64,000 nucleotides of DNA from Marchantia polymorpha subsp. ruderalis (Eukaryota; Streptophyta; Marchantiopsida; Marchantiales; Marchantiaceae): assembly GCA_037833965.1 (NCBI GenBank), contig AP031353.1, forward strand, positions 7,504,501 through 7,568,500. Direction: 5' to 3'. A program made the position numbers and the translations under genes. This document shows positions 46,112 to 58,600 of the stretch, piece by piece. The notes below the pieces were generated by a model. That model was not told where the DNA came from. It saw nothing but the letters and a program-made list of their open reading frames with translations, and did no database searches. Position 1 is the stretch's first letter. Each line of letters starts with the position of its first letter.

Positions 46112-47090
46112 TTATTGTGACAAATTGTTAGTGATATAATGATCAAACTTCCCCACAACAACATCCGTGATTGGAGATTTTTCCTTGTCAGAACTAGGAG
46201 CCTTACAGTTCTCCCCCTCTTTCAATAAGCCAAGCTCATTGAAAGAAACATCCCTACTGACAATCAGCTTACAGGCTAATGGATCACATAGCCTGTAACC
46301 TTTCACGCCACTAGCATATTCAAGAAAATGACATCTCTTGGACGTATGATGTAACTTAGTCCTTTGCTTCTTTAATGTGAGAGTATAAGCAATAGAACCA
46401 AATACTCTCAAGCAAGTATAATCCGCCATCCGTTTATGCTTGAGATCCAACGGTGTGGATAAACTAATTGCACTAGAAGAAAAAAGATGTACCAAATAAA
46501 TTGCGGTGTTGACGGCTTCGGCCCAAAGTTCTCTTAGTATATCGGATTTGCCTAGCATACTTCGCACCTTCTCCAACACTGTTCTGTTGAGTCTCTCAGA
46601 AACAGCGTTTTGTTGTGGAGTGTAAACTGTTGTGAAATGGTGAGTCATCCCCTCCTCTGTACAATGCCTCTGAAACTCCTCAAAAGTATATTCGCCGCCA
46701 TTATTTGATCATAAATATTTTACCCTTTGTCCAGCGTGAGTTTCAACTTGTATGCACCAAGTTTTGAAGGTGGAAAACATCTCAGACTTGTGGGTAGAAA
46801 ATATATCCACACATACCTGAAGTTATCATCTATAAAAAATACATAGTAGAGATTTTGTGAGAATGATGCAATAAGAGATTACCCCCACACATCACTATGT
46901 ATATACTTCAGTATCTCCGTGGAACTATGAGTTCAAACACTAAAAGCTCGCCTATGCTATTTACCCATGATGCAATGTTCACAAAATTTCAAGTCAACTT
47001 TACCCAAAGCCGGTAACATCTTCTTATCAAGAAGAGACACATACCTATCACTCATATGACCTAGGCAAGAATGTCATACATGAGACATAT
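46112..47090 (-). mobile_element. Copia integrase
   Basis: The 46112-46648 frame holds the C-terminal core ('YTPQQNAVSERLNRTVLEKV', 'LWAEAVNTAIYL', 'LRVFGSIAY') and the 'CHFLEYASGVKGYRL' segment. The N-terminal core lies at about 46650-47090 and is degraded. Confidence 0.88.
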
Positions 47091-47094
47091 CAAC

Positions 47095-48480
47095 TCAAGA
47101 TCTGGTAAAGTGAACTTCTCCACAAATAGTGGTGACCTCTAACAAGTACATATTATTGTGCTTGTATTTCCTAAGTACAACCTTCTTATCACTCAAGTTG
47201 ACATATAACACACCATGCATAGAGCTCCACTCTAAGCCATATGAGTTTAACATTTCAAGAGAGATCAAGTTCTTTCTCATGTTAGGTATAAAGCTAACGT
47301 GTGTCAGTGTACGGTTGACACCATCAAACATGCGGATCTTTACTCATCCAACATCCTCAATCTTACAAGGTTGGTCATTTAACATAGGAACTAAACCGTT
47401 TGATCTTGAGAAAGTACAGAAGAACTCTCTAATGTAACAAATGTGATAAGATCAAGCATTATCCAAAATCCATACATCATCAACAACTTTTGATGAACTA
47501 TTGAGGGCATATTTATGGCATCATAGACCGTCGGCAAACACATCTTCCTCTTCAAAGTGAAGATGCTCCGCAACATTAGTCACTTGAGGGAGATTCGTAT
47601 CTCTTATCGTCATCTGGTAGTCCTTCTTGATGTGGTCATTCTTGCCACATCGCCAACATACCAAGTTCCTCTTGTGAGGGGATGGAACTTGAAACTGAAC
47701 TCTACTTCAATTAGGGATTTGGATTTCTGCCGTTTGAATCTTGTACGCTGCAAATTTTCCAAACCTGACGTTTGTGACTGATCCCGGATCACAATAACTG
47801 CAGTACTTGAAGTGAGTGGCCGAGAGAATGACAACATCTCATAATTTATCTCGTCCGCCAGGAGAGCACTTACAATTTTGTTGTAAGTTACAACCTTGTT
47901 ATCACGATGAAGGAGAATCTTTGACAGCGTATGGTAGGAGGAAACAATGAGTGGAGTAGATGCATAGCTTTTTTTACATCTGAAAGCTCCTCTCTCATAC
48001 TCTGAAGATCTACCAACAAATCTCCGTAGGCGTGAATGTGATGCTGAATTCTTGATCCCGGCCTCATCTTGAAGTTCAATAACGTCATGTAGATCACATG
48101 TGATAGTTACTTCTAATGATACTGTCTCTGTAGCACATCAAAAAGCCGTGTAACCTCAGAATACTCCTCACCTTGCTTCATAACCAAAGGATCTAGATGA
48201 CCCATCATAATGTAGACTGCTTGCTCTGGTGATCTATGTCGATAATGTGCATTGGTTTTTCTCTAACCACATTAGCGAGATCCATAAATCTTAGCTTGTC
48301 TTTCAACTATTTTTTCCAAAGAAGATAATCACCTCGGCCATCAAGAGGAATAATTTTGTACGCTGATATTCCAACTTGTCTCGATGTCATCTCAGTTCGA
48401 CAAAAACTAGAGACAACATCTGCCTCCGCGTCAATTTTGTCCTTCACATGTATTTTTAGCTTTTGAAAAGTGTTAAGAGC
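47095..48480 (-). mobile_element. Copia gag, zinc knuckle, protease and pre-integrase region
   Basis: Gag UBN2-like core at 47888-48097 ('LNFKMRPGSRIQHHIHAYGD', 'KKAMHLLHSLFP') with upstream gag sequence to about 48480. A CCHC-type knuckle remnant lies near 47620-47690, the protease around 47390-47600, and the pre-integrase domain at 47095-47331 ('VSFIPNMRKNLISLEMLNSY'). Confidence 0.8.
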
Positions 48481-48599
48481 TTTTCAACGATACCCAATTT
48501 CACTATATTCGGACAGAGAGTGTTTCGAATGAAATATGCACAAAGAGAATATTTCCTTGATAGAATAGAATATTTTGAGAAACAAAATCTTCATGACAA

Positions 48600-49165
48600 A
48601 ATTGGTCTGGCTTGAACCACCCGTGTGTGAGCGAATTCCGCCCGTAATCACCGTCACCCACGATACTACGGGTGACGGTGGTCACCCCCGACTTATGTCA
48701 GCCGCAATTGGAATATCTGTCACTCGCAACTTGCGTCGCCTGTGACTAGCGTCATCTGCGAATGCAATTACCGCCATCCGCAACTCCCGTCGCCTGCGAC
48801 TACAACATCTGTCACTGTCATTACCACCGTCGACCACATTTTTTGCTGATCACAGTTGCGCTCATTTGGACATAATCCATCACAATTATTTGGCTCTCTT
48901 CGTGACACGCTCATGCCGCGGGTTTGGTCCGCTTTGTGACAGGGGATTCCCGCCGCTTGGGCCCTGTCCGTGATCTGCCCTACTTGTGCGAGGGGTAGGA
49001 GGTTGCACTCAGGCTGCTGCCCGCTGCCTGAACTTGGTTGCTGCTCAAAGTCCGCGGGGATTGCTCAAGGCCGCACTTTGCCGCTGCCCAAACTCTCCGC
49101 AACCGCCGCAGCCCAAACTCCGCACCCGCTGCCCAAAGTCCGTGAAGGAGGGAGGGGGGGACACC
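48600..49165. repeat. GC-rich degenerate repeats between leader and gag of copia
   Basis: 48610-48830 contains CGTCACCCGCAACT-like irregular repeats; 48900-49165 contains CCGCTGCCCAAACTCCGC-like repeats. The same arrangement is seen in two other copia elements in the window. Confidence 0.7.
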
Positions 49166-49479
49166 TCGTTTTTGTCAAGTAGAAACACAAGTCTGCTTAT
49201 AGGTTACGTTGGTATCGAGACCCAGGATCTCATATGTAAACTTCGTGAAGCCGTAATGAAAGAAACGCAAAATAAAGACGGTCATGCGCAGGAGAGAAAC
49301 GAATGAAAGTGGGAAGTATTGATTGAAGTACAAATAAATTACTGTAAATCCAACCGCATGTGAATCAGGTCTAATAATCCTCAAATCAGCTGCAATTGAC
49401 TGTCAATTGAGAAAGTGAGATCATCCCCGTGCTTATAGATACAAATCGAATGCACTCTCACGCTTTCCCAACACACTCA

Positions 49480-49499
49480 GCTCTCTCTCTCTCTCTCTA
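49480..49499. repeat. (CT)n microsatellite
   Basis: CTCTCTCTCT run in the copia leader. Confidence 0.85.
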
Positions 49500-50198
49500 A
49501 CAGAGAGGAACTGTGGACAAAAATTGGGAGGGAAAAAACATTCGTGCGCTTAAGTAGGTACGTGGGTATCAAGTAAGCCTAAAAGCAGGATAAAATAATT
49601 GAATTGATTATCTATCATGCAGGACCAATGACAGACTACACAAATTCCTATCTCATTGATAATATCAACGATTGTTCATGAGAGCCATGAGCTGTAAAGT
49701 TAGCCAAACAATGCATGTGATCGATGAATGATTTGGTTCCTTTGTGGCTCCTTCTAGTCCAATAGACTCAGGATATAACTCGTGGACTTAACCCACACAA
49801 GGACATCAATGGATCGGCAATGCCAAAACTGAGAATTCCACTCTCTCGTATGATGGATTTCCGAACTCCACACAAAACCAAGAGAAATATTTTGACCTAT
49901 AGACAAAGTTATGTTCTCATAGCACAAAGCCAAGCTCTATCACACCAACACAATACATCTTAGTCCATTTCAGTCAAATTTCTGTCACAATCTCTATCGG
50001 GAAAAAAACTGTCAGCGTCTATCTGTACCTCTCAAAAAACCATCACTAAACACAAACTAAAGCAATTTACTGACACCATACTCCGAACCCCAAACCGGCT
50101 TTGATACTAATTCTTACCGTAAAACCAAGAATCATTCAAGCCAAGTACAAAAACACAAGACACTCATATAACGTGGTTCACCCTCAAGGTCTACGTCC

Positions 50199-51061
50199 TG
50201 TAAGACCGGGTGTTGCACATATGTACTAAGTCCTAGAAGTGGTCAAGTGATTAAGTGCGATTAGCCAAGGCATAGCTAAGTCTAGCAAGTTATGACTAAA
50301 CTAGTTAGTTATAACTAAAATTATCTAGTCATGACTAAGTTTGGCTACAATGTCTATAGTTGGCGGATTAAGTAGCGGAGTTCTAGAAGAGTGGAGTGAG
50401 CACTTCTATTTTGTCTTTTACAAGGAGTGAGCACTTCTATTTTGTCTTATACAAAAGTTCTAGATTCCAAGGGATTAGATATTTGACTTAAAGCTTGGAT
50501 TTTGATTGGTTAGACTAAAATGTATGAAAGATGATTGGCTAGACTAAGTCCAGTGTTGACTTAGTGGCTAAGAAGCTTGTAGAAGTTTAAAAGTTTCTAA
50601 TGGCATGTTGTCACCTCAACCTTGGATTCCGGAAATTTCTAGAAGGTTTAGCTAGGCCAATGGCATGTTGCCACATAGAGAGGGTTAATCAAACTTACCT
50701 ACGTAAAAGTAAGTTAGGAGAAATTACCACATGTTACTATGGTAACTTCTCAAGTAATATAAATAGAGAGGTAGAGTAGCACCTCTCAAGCAAGTTTTGG
50801 AGAGTCATGTGTGAGTACTTGTTTCAGTAATGAAGGAGTGAAGTTTTTGAGTATCTTGGAGTATCGACGTGTGTTTGCGTTTATATGAAGAGAGTGATGA
50901 GAGGAGAGTTTGTGTGTGAGTTGGAGTGATACATGGAGAGTTTGTGAGAGAATCTGTTTGGGACATGAGTGAGAGGATGAATCCTAGTCTTCTAGAACCA
51001 TGATGCGCTACCGCAAAGCCATCAGAGGTAAACCTGAGTGAGAGTCAGCCCGGAGGTTGCA
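50199..51061 (+). repeat. Solo LTR copy C (GNNC family), nested in the copia 5' LTR
   Basis: 863 bp, TGTAAGACCGGGTG...GGAGGTTGCA; GTCC at 50195-50198 and 51062-51065. The disrupted site is the conserved CTAC-GTCC-ACGG word of the copia LTR, which is intact in sister LTRs and so proves the 4-bp duplication. Confidence 0.93.
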
Positions 51062-53389
51062 GTCCACGGCTGGAACATTTGAAAGGTTTATTGATCACTA
51101 AATGCACAATGCATCCGGAGTAGAAGTCTTGGAGGTATATATATACCAGACGCCAACGACACATCTACCTATAAACAATTATAACCTGTTAATGTCAAAT
51201 TTTTTTTAGTATAATTTCTTTTTTCAATTAAATTATAATGTCATATTTTGGTAAAATTTAAAATTGGTTATAATTATGTATTTGACCTTTTTTAATTAAA
51301 TAAAAATTGAAATAATGATTATTTAAGATGAAAAAAAATTTGACTTGATTTGCACTGAATTATCTATAATTATCATGTTAGCAATTTGTGTGCTAGATAG
51401 ATGTATTTGCCATGCCATAAGATTGTAATGAATGATGGAGGTGAAATTTTACTTGATGATATAATCTATATAATAAAAAAGGAAGCATTTTAGATGAATT
51501 ACATCTTCAAAAATTTTGTTTCAATTTTGTTCAATTTTGTTTCAATAATGAAGTTTTTCTTTCATATGACTTCATGTCATTGGAAAGCATCATAATAGAT
51601 GTACATTGTTGTTTGGATTGTAGGATTTATAACTCAATTGATGAACAAAAAGATGTCATTGATACTTTTGTGAATTAATTACTGAAAGATATCAAATTGC
51701 ATAATTTATAATATAGATTGTATATTTCATGATTTTCAGTCTTACATCATTCACTCCAACTAGATTGCACACACGTATGTAGAAACTAGAATAATAACTA
51801 ATATAAAATAATATGAATTTATCTTGACTAACAATTGGGAGAAAGTTGTATTAACATCAATTTTATTTTTGTGATGTTTATTTTGGGTGCTTGAATAGTA
51901 ATCATATTTATTTTAAATTAGAGTATATGATAGAAATAATGGGAATTCAATTGAATATGATTGAGATTTTAGATATGATCATGAATTGCATAAAAGATAA
52001 AAAATTGTAAAATAATATATAAAGCAGCAAATCATGAAAGATAATTTTTCTTTTATCAAAAACAAAATCAATTAAAAAGAAGATCTTTCACTAAATTGAT
52101 GAAGTAAAATATGTCATTGATAATTTTGAGAATTTGTTATTGAAAAATATCAAACTAAAAAAATTTAAATTTCTTTGGGATAATTATGGAATCACACACA
52201 ATGAACTGTCAAATAATGTTTCATTATGTCCAACATCAATGAAGTTAAAAAAGCTTCAAAGTAGGGAAGGTCATAACCTTCCCTACATTGAAAAGAATCA
52301 CCATTAATGTTTGGAAGAATAATGTATTGATCATTGATTTTAAATCTTAAAAAAGATATGCAAATAATTTAATGGCCTGACAAAGAGCAAGAGTTACTGA
52401 AAATTATCACCGTCATGCATGTAGGAAGATATGTTACATTCTCAACTTTTGTTAAATTTGATCAAAATCACCAAAAAAATTAATGCATCAACAATCTTTC
52501 AATAATATGGAGAACATTGAATACAAAAAAATGATAAAATTGTTTTGAGTATCAAAGATCACTAGTTTATTTGCATTGTAACTTCACTAAATCTATAAAA
52601 TGAAAAAAATACAAGGTTGAAAAGACATAATGATTGGGAGCTTATGAAACAAGCTATTGACAAGTCCAATTGATTTTCAAAGGTAAGATGATGAAAGAAC
52701 AAAATATGAGAGTTTTCATTGATCTTAGAATAACAAAAAGAAATTTTTGACGATTAAAATTGACATTGATGAAGAACGAAAATGAAAAAATTAAACTTTC
52801 AAATACATAAATAAAAGCAAGAAATATATCATGAACAACCTGAATGCAAAAATTATATTGCCAAATTGACAAACTGAAAAAATAAAGATATTATTACAAA
52901 ATGGTAAATCTTTTATCGATATAACATTTTAAATGTACAAACATATGCTTAGTTCAATATGATGCCAACCTAAATATATCATCAATGGAGTATTATAATT
53001 CAAAATAAATTGAAATAGGAAAATGATAAAAAATGATGATTGAAATATTTACTAAGGTAGATTAGAATTTAGACTAAAAAACTAACTATCTTTGTGATTG
53101 ATAAAACATACCATTTATATCTTACAAATATTTTTTTCAAATTTAAAAAATAATATTGTTGGATCCAAAAACAAACTTTATTTTCTAAGTATCTTAAATG
53201 ATAAATCTATATAATATAAAAATGAGTCTTTAGATAATCTATAAATATGAATACCATCAAATAGGTTTTTGGATCACAAGATTGAGGTGATAATTAAAAT
53301 TTTTGAATATTTATATAGTTTGATTTCAAACCATTTAGAAGAATGAAAAGTTCAAATGAAGTAAGTGCTAAGAAAAAAATCTATACATC

Positions 53390-53560
53390 CATATGTTTCA
53401 GTATACGGAGCACTGATTATATTTGTGAACAAGAAAGATTTCTGAAATTCTGCATAGATTATTGTGGATTGAATTAATAAAAGATGACAAATAATTTATT
53501 ATTTCACATGAACTACTTGTTTGAATAGGTTCAAGAAAAGAAGTATTTCAACAAAATGAT
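53390..53560 (+). mobile_element. Ty3/gypsy RT relic, very old
   Basis: Plus-strand similarity to the RT fingers motif S-x-Y-G-A-x-x-x-F-V-x-K-K-D and the following I-D-Y-x-x-x-N block. Numerous breaks; no LTRs found. Confidence 0.55.
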
Positions 53561-53878
53561 CATGAGAAGAGATTATAGTTAATTTTAAATTGTGGATGAA
53601 GATCTTCACAAGACATACCTTCATAACTAAGTATGTTCATCTTGATTATATATTGATGCTTTTTGATCTCATTAATACACTTATTACTTTCAATAATTGT
53701 AAATTTTTTTAATCTTATTCTCAAATTTATAATAAATTTTGAATGATAAATTGACTATTTGACATTTATTTTTTTAGATATTCAGAAGTAATGAAAAATG
53801 TAGTAAAGTTTCAAATGTGAATTTGGAAAGTAAAAAATATATTTTTTGAACCATAAAACTATAGAAACCTTTTATCTT

Positions 53879-53921
53879 TTTTAACTTTATGGGGTTTTTA
53901 ACTAACCCCATAAAGTTAAAA
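53879..53921. repeat. Perfect 18-bp inverted repeat with 7-nt loop
   Basis: TTTTAACTTTATGGGGTT, loop TTTAACT, then the exact reverse complement AACCCCATAAAGTTAAAA. It is perfect despite lying in degraded sequence, so it is recent or maintained. Confidence 0.9.
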
Positions 53922-54833
53922 GGTTGTGCAACAATTATATTCTATTATAAACGGAGTGAGATTTGTAATAATATGTAGTTTGGTAGAACTAATGTAGATA
54001 TTAGGTTAAAGATAACATTTACATTTTGTAAATTATCTATAGTTGACATGTTCATGATACGAAAGTGGTTCCTAGATAAAAGTTAAATCTATATACTAGA
54101 CTTAGTTTTTGTTAAAAACAAATACATGCTGTACTTTTGAAGGGTTATGAAGACCTTGTGATATGTATGCCAAATTTCTGGAGAAAAAGATGTGGAACTT
54201 TTTGCATAACATTCGTACTTTTTGTTTTTCGCTTTGCTCTTTTCCCAACATAAGGACGAAAACCCGCCCGGAAACCAAGAAATAATAACTGATTAAAAGC
54301 CAAAAGAGATCCTTTGGGGGGTAAATTGACCCAAATATTGACGAATCTCACATATTATTAAGAAAATAGTACCTATAATACATGAGATTGAGATAGATAG
54401 TTCTTTCAAACACTCGCAAGTTTATTCGAATGCGGCTCAAGCAACGAAGAGGTTAGCCCCGGATCTAATTGTTTAATTTTTGAATTCTATAACCCTATAT
54501 CTAAAATGATGATTTCACCTCTCCCTGGGATCGAGATCCTAAGCCCTATATTTGTCAGTTTTCGGTCAGGTTTTTTCTTTTTTTTAAAGAAAATAACAGT
54601 CTTTTTTTGTCTGACAGTCCCCTGGGACCTTTGCTTTGATGGACAGGATTTTGGTTTTTTGCTCTCCGACAAAACAAAGTCCAGGTTGCCTAGGACCTCT
54701 TCCTAGAGTCAAAAGTGAAACAGATTTTTTTTTTTAATGATTATAGAACAGATTTTTTTCCAAAGAGCCGGCTGACGAAGAAGGCAAGTAAAACATCTGT
54801 GGGTACTTGAAAAGCTACCCTTAGTTCTATGGA

Positions 54834-54841
54834 CTACCAAC
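54834..54841. repeat. 8-bp target-site duplication CTACCAAC (left)
   Basis: Identical to 55075-55082; length and position are diagnostic of hAT insertion. Confidence 0.9.
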
Positions 54842-55074
54842 CAGAGGCCGACATTTTACATCAAATCTGCACCCATACCAGACCATGACCATCAGCACCG
54901 ACCTAAGCCCATCCATAGCATTACCTGTGCCCCCATGCTATTCAAATTACACCAATTCTCGGTTGTATCTAGACAACCGCTGTCCTTAGCATTACTTGTG
55001 CCCACCCATGGAAAAATAATGTTACCCAAAACCCATGGGTAGGTTTGGGCATGGGCACCCAATGTTGGGCTCTG
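54842..55074. mobile_element. Non-autonomous hAT MITE, 233 bp
   Basis: Terminal inverted repeats CAGAGGCCGACATT and (opposite end, reverse complement) CAGAGCCCAACATT match at 12 of 14 positions, and CTACCAAC is duplicated on both sides. Subterminal words such as CCCATG and GGGCATGGGC recur. No coding capacity. It would have been mobilised by a hAT transposase supplied in trans. It lies about 620 bp upstream of the polyamine oxidase start codon. Confidence 0.88.
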
Positions 55075-55628
55075 CTACCAACACGATTTGTTTAAACTTC
55101 CTAAAGAACCTAAATTATAAATAGAATAGATTCACGGAAAACGCGAAATAATTTGTATAGGGAACGAGTGCGTTTCTTACTCGTGTTTTGGAACTGATAT
55201 TTGGCAACTTATATCAGTTACAACGATTCATATTATTAGTAACTACTAGTTAGTATTTAGGTGGAACAGTTACAGTACGTAAACTATCCTCTGACGCCCC
55301 TATTCAAAAGAGAGTGCAATAAACTGTCATACAAGCAAGGAGCCGGACTGCTTGGGAGACTATCACTGATCATGTCCCACGCCGTACGGCTCCTTGCTTG
55401 CACTCAGATGGAAAATTATTACGACTTAAAGACACGTTGTGTTTCTCATCATCGATTTGAAACATCCCTGTTAACTGTTTTTTGCATGGACACTTTAGCA
55501 TATCCCTATCATAACAACCGGGCAAAGATACTTTATCTTATTTTATTATTTTATTTTCGGCTTTTTGCCCTTTCCTTATCGTACACGAGAGACTTGTGTA
55601 TAATCGAAACCGAGCCATGAGGTGCGCG

Positions 55629-55634
55629 TATAAG
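55629..55634 (+). promoter_or_regulatory. Possible TATA box of the polyamine oxidase gene
   Basis: TATAAG in GCGTATAAGAGGC lies 66 bp upstream of the ATG, which would give a start site near 55660 and a short 5' leader. There is no independent support. Confidence 0.35.
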
Positions 55635-55699
55635 AGGCAAAGATATCCGATAGTCTCGGCACAAGAGAAGACCAACACTCGGAGCGACAGTTCGGAACA

Positions 55700-58600
55700 A
55701 TGGTGACTGCGGTGTATGTGGTGCTCTTCCTGAGCGCGGTTGCCTTCCATGCCTTGGCTGCAGAAGACGTCAACGTCGATGTGATCATCATCGGAGCTGG
55801 AATGGCAGGTATTTATCTTCCATCTCTTCGTATTGACACGATATGGTAATGAGGCGGCCAGTCCATGATCTGGTCAAAGCGTGCAAAAATTTTTCGAACA
55901 TCCTCAGAAGACAAACTCTGGCGAGGACTGCCCCGGAGATTAGGCTTCGCATGAAGTATGATCTGCGAGGTTGAAGCTGCTGCTGAAGCAGTTCTGACTG
56001 AACTGACAGAACTGCAGCTTGTCCGGATGCTGTCCAGCACTCTAAACACCCGGAGTCAAGATTTGCATTCAGATCTGCATACTGGGCCTAACGTCGCTCG
56101 GTCACACGCGTGAGAGTTTTCTTACGTCCTCCTCATCTGATTATAGCTCAGCACTAAAACCGAAATACAGGTTTATCCCAAATCTTGAAGAACAATCTGT
56201 ACCAGTTCACCATACACGGCACATGTTCACAAGCGATTAAAGATTCGTCCAGTGGCCATTGCTAATTTAAAGCGCCACATTGTCATCTATTACTTCGTCA
56301 ATCTGATTCCGAAGAGATAGATCTGAGATATTAAGAGACCGATGCTGCACTCGTTCTCGTCTCTTACATTCTTGTCGATGGTAGCCCTCGTTGGTGTTTC
56401 CTCGTCCTCCTTGAGCATACGAGGTTATTCTGTCAGAGAAGTCTTGAGAATATGCCAAATATTTGCCATGCAGAGAGCCGGACGTGAGATCATAAACTAT
56501 ATTTTTGGTTCCAAGTGAGTCGACACGAGAGAATATGAAAAGCCTAAAAAACTTCTAGTGGTCTAGTATTATTGTCCGATCATTCAGAGAGGTTACGGAG
56601 ATCGCTCAGAAATACTTTGGTACTCTGCAGTATGAGCTTGAGGTGTGCATGTGTCCTGACAAATAATGTGGCAATAACGTGGAGCTGTGCACGCAATGTT
56701 GTGTCCTGACAGGAATCGCCGCCGGCCGGACCTTGACAGAAATGGGAATCACGAACTTCGTCATATTAGAAGCCACAGACCGAGTCGGAGGCCGAATCAG
56801 AAACACCGACTTCGCCGGCATGAAAGTCGAGATGGGAGCAAACTGGGTGGAAGGTGTAAACGGGAAGGAGCTGAATCCTGTTTGGGATCTAGCTAAACAA
56901 GTCAATCTGCGCACTATTTTGACAGACACCTCGAATCTCAGCAGCAACGTCTACGACGCTTCGTAAATATCTCACTTTCTCCTGACCTGCAGCCTCTCAC
57001 AAAATTTGGTCGAACACTTAGCTAGCATTATGATGTTAAGATCAATAAGCGATAAGCGGACGAGTCCTTTCTGCACGGAGGTCATGAGTCTCGATTCTAG
57101 AGACCTCTCACCGAGAGCGAGATAGCAAGGCTGGAAGAGAGTCACGTACAGTCAGTACATTGTTTCGGACGATGAAAAGTCACGTGAATTTGATTCTCAT
57201 AATGCCTAGAAGCTCCAGTTAATGCAGCTGCCGGCGAAGGTGAGATCCGATAGCGAAGTGTGTCCTTCTGCAGAACATCGGATGCACGCGTGATTCGCTT
57301 CGTTACATCTGTGAGCGAGGGGCGCGATGCTCTCGACGACGATTCGTCACAAATCGCGAGTATCTCGTGCATGGTACATCCACGTTGCCCCGAATCCCTG
57401 GAGCTGCACCCAACGAACTCCGCAGTTCCAGATCCGAGTCCAGTTGGGGTTGATCCAGTCACCAGATTCCGGGTCCTTGTACCTCCCCTCCCCCTTCCCT
57501 CCCATCTCCTCTCCCGCCGCCGCCCTCAGACTGCCTTGAATGCAGATGCTGGTTTATGGACACTCGAGATTATCAGTCCCATTCCAGTACCTCTCAGTTT
57601 CACCGACTGTCCTCCGGATAACTCGATGCTCCACTCCGAGTGTAGATCTGTGGAGAAGATCGAGCCTTGAGATCTACGTGCGGTTTTCTACGGCGAAGAG
57701 CTCAGACGAGGCAACGATTCCTCCGTCGCTGCGGTCCCCCCCACCTGTCGGAATGATGTTAGTGCTACTCGTACATTCTGTCAGACTGGCACTGGCGTTA
57801 CTGGCGAATCCTGTCATATTAATAATGGCGTTATCGCAAAAGAGACGCTTGTATTCTCGGACATCTGCTTTTAGTAAGGTCAAATTCAGAGGTCGGGAAA
57901 ATGTCATCGAGTCTGACGAGAAAGAAAGAACCGGCTGACGCAGTTGTCGTCATGCATTTATGTGTTGTGTGACTTTAGGGTTGGTCTAAACATGATGCCC
58001 TAAACATTGGGGGGAGGGATTTATTTGGTAGAGAAGCGGAATCCTTGAATTTCGTTCAGTGATGGACTTCTGTTGTATGCAATCAGGGGTGCTCTGCCGC
58101 CACAGATTCAAGCTCAGGCTATGGCAACGGCTCAAAATGAATACGTCAATAGCTTGAGCGCGACTTTGACGGCTAACAACGATGACGACGTCTCGGTCTT
58201 GACGGCGCAGCGTCTGTTCGGAAGGTACACTCGCTAAACCCTCCAGAGATTTTGTTTAGTGCCCCTTTCGAGGAAATGCACTTTGGCAGTTTGTCCATGC
58301 CATTCGTGCGTCGTTCAAGCTGCAGCTATATTGGGACATGAGCAAATGGCGGATATACAGATTATTCAGACCGCAATGGACACATCGCCAAGCTCGAGTA
58401 AGAATTCTTAGGACCTGAATACTGGACTGTGAAGTGGTAGCAGCAGAGAGCAGTCTACGAGATAGAGGGCAATGTTAAGAGCGGCATATTTGGTTTCCTT
58501 TCTCTTCGACGTGCGGGCAATGCAGCTGCTCGTGATGATCCAGGCGTCGCCTGGATCCAAGATTATGGTGGTTGTCGTTGTTCATGTTACTCACAGACTG

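Larger units (their letters stand above)
42932..51186 (-). mobile_element. Copia LTR retrotransposon, near-complete order, broken, with two nested solo LTRs
   Basis: Minus-strand Ty1/copia. 3' LTR 42932-43193; 5' LTR from 50112 to about 51186, interrupted by solo LTR C and missing its outer end; diverged primer site next to it (TTAGTATCAAAGCC on the minus strand). Parts from right to left: leader 49170-50110, GC-rich repeats 48600-49165, gag 47888-48480, zinc knuckle about 47620-47690, protease 47390-47600, pre-integrase 47095-47331, integrase 46112-47090, RT 44907-45800, and, beyond solo LTR E, RNase H 43532-44120. LTR divergence is roughly 10-12%. At least ten breaks; a middle-aged fossil. 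Gag-protease-integrase-RT order defines it as copia. Confidence 0.9.
51187..54833. other. AT-rich sequence with a faint gypsy RT relic
   Basis: About 3.6 kb, very AT-rich. At 53390-53560 the plus strand resembles the start of Ty3/gypsy RT ('IHPYVSVYGALIIFVNKKDF'), so much of this block may be a far-decayed gypsy element. A perfect hairpin lies at 53879-53921. The remainder is not recognised. Confidence 0.4.

Noticed and set aside
55813-58086. Several open frames inside the first two polyamine oxidase introns
   Set aside because: They lack motifs and codon bias, and the flanking exons splice cleanly across them.
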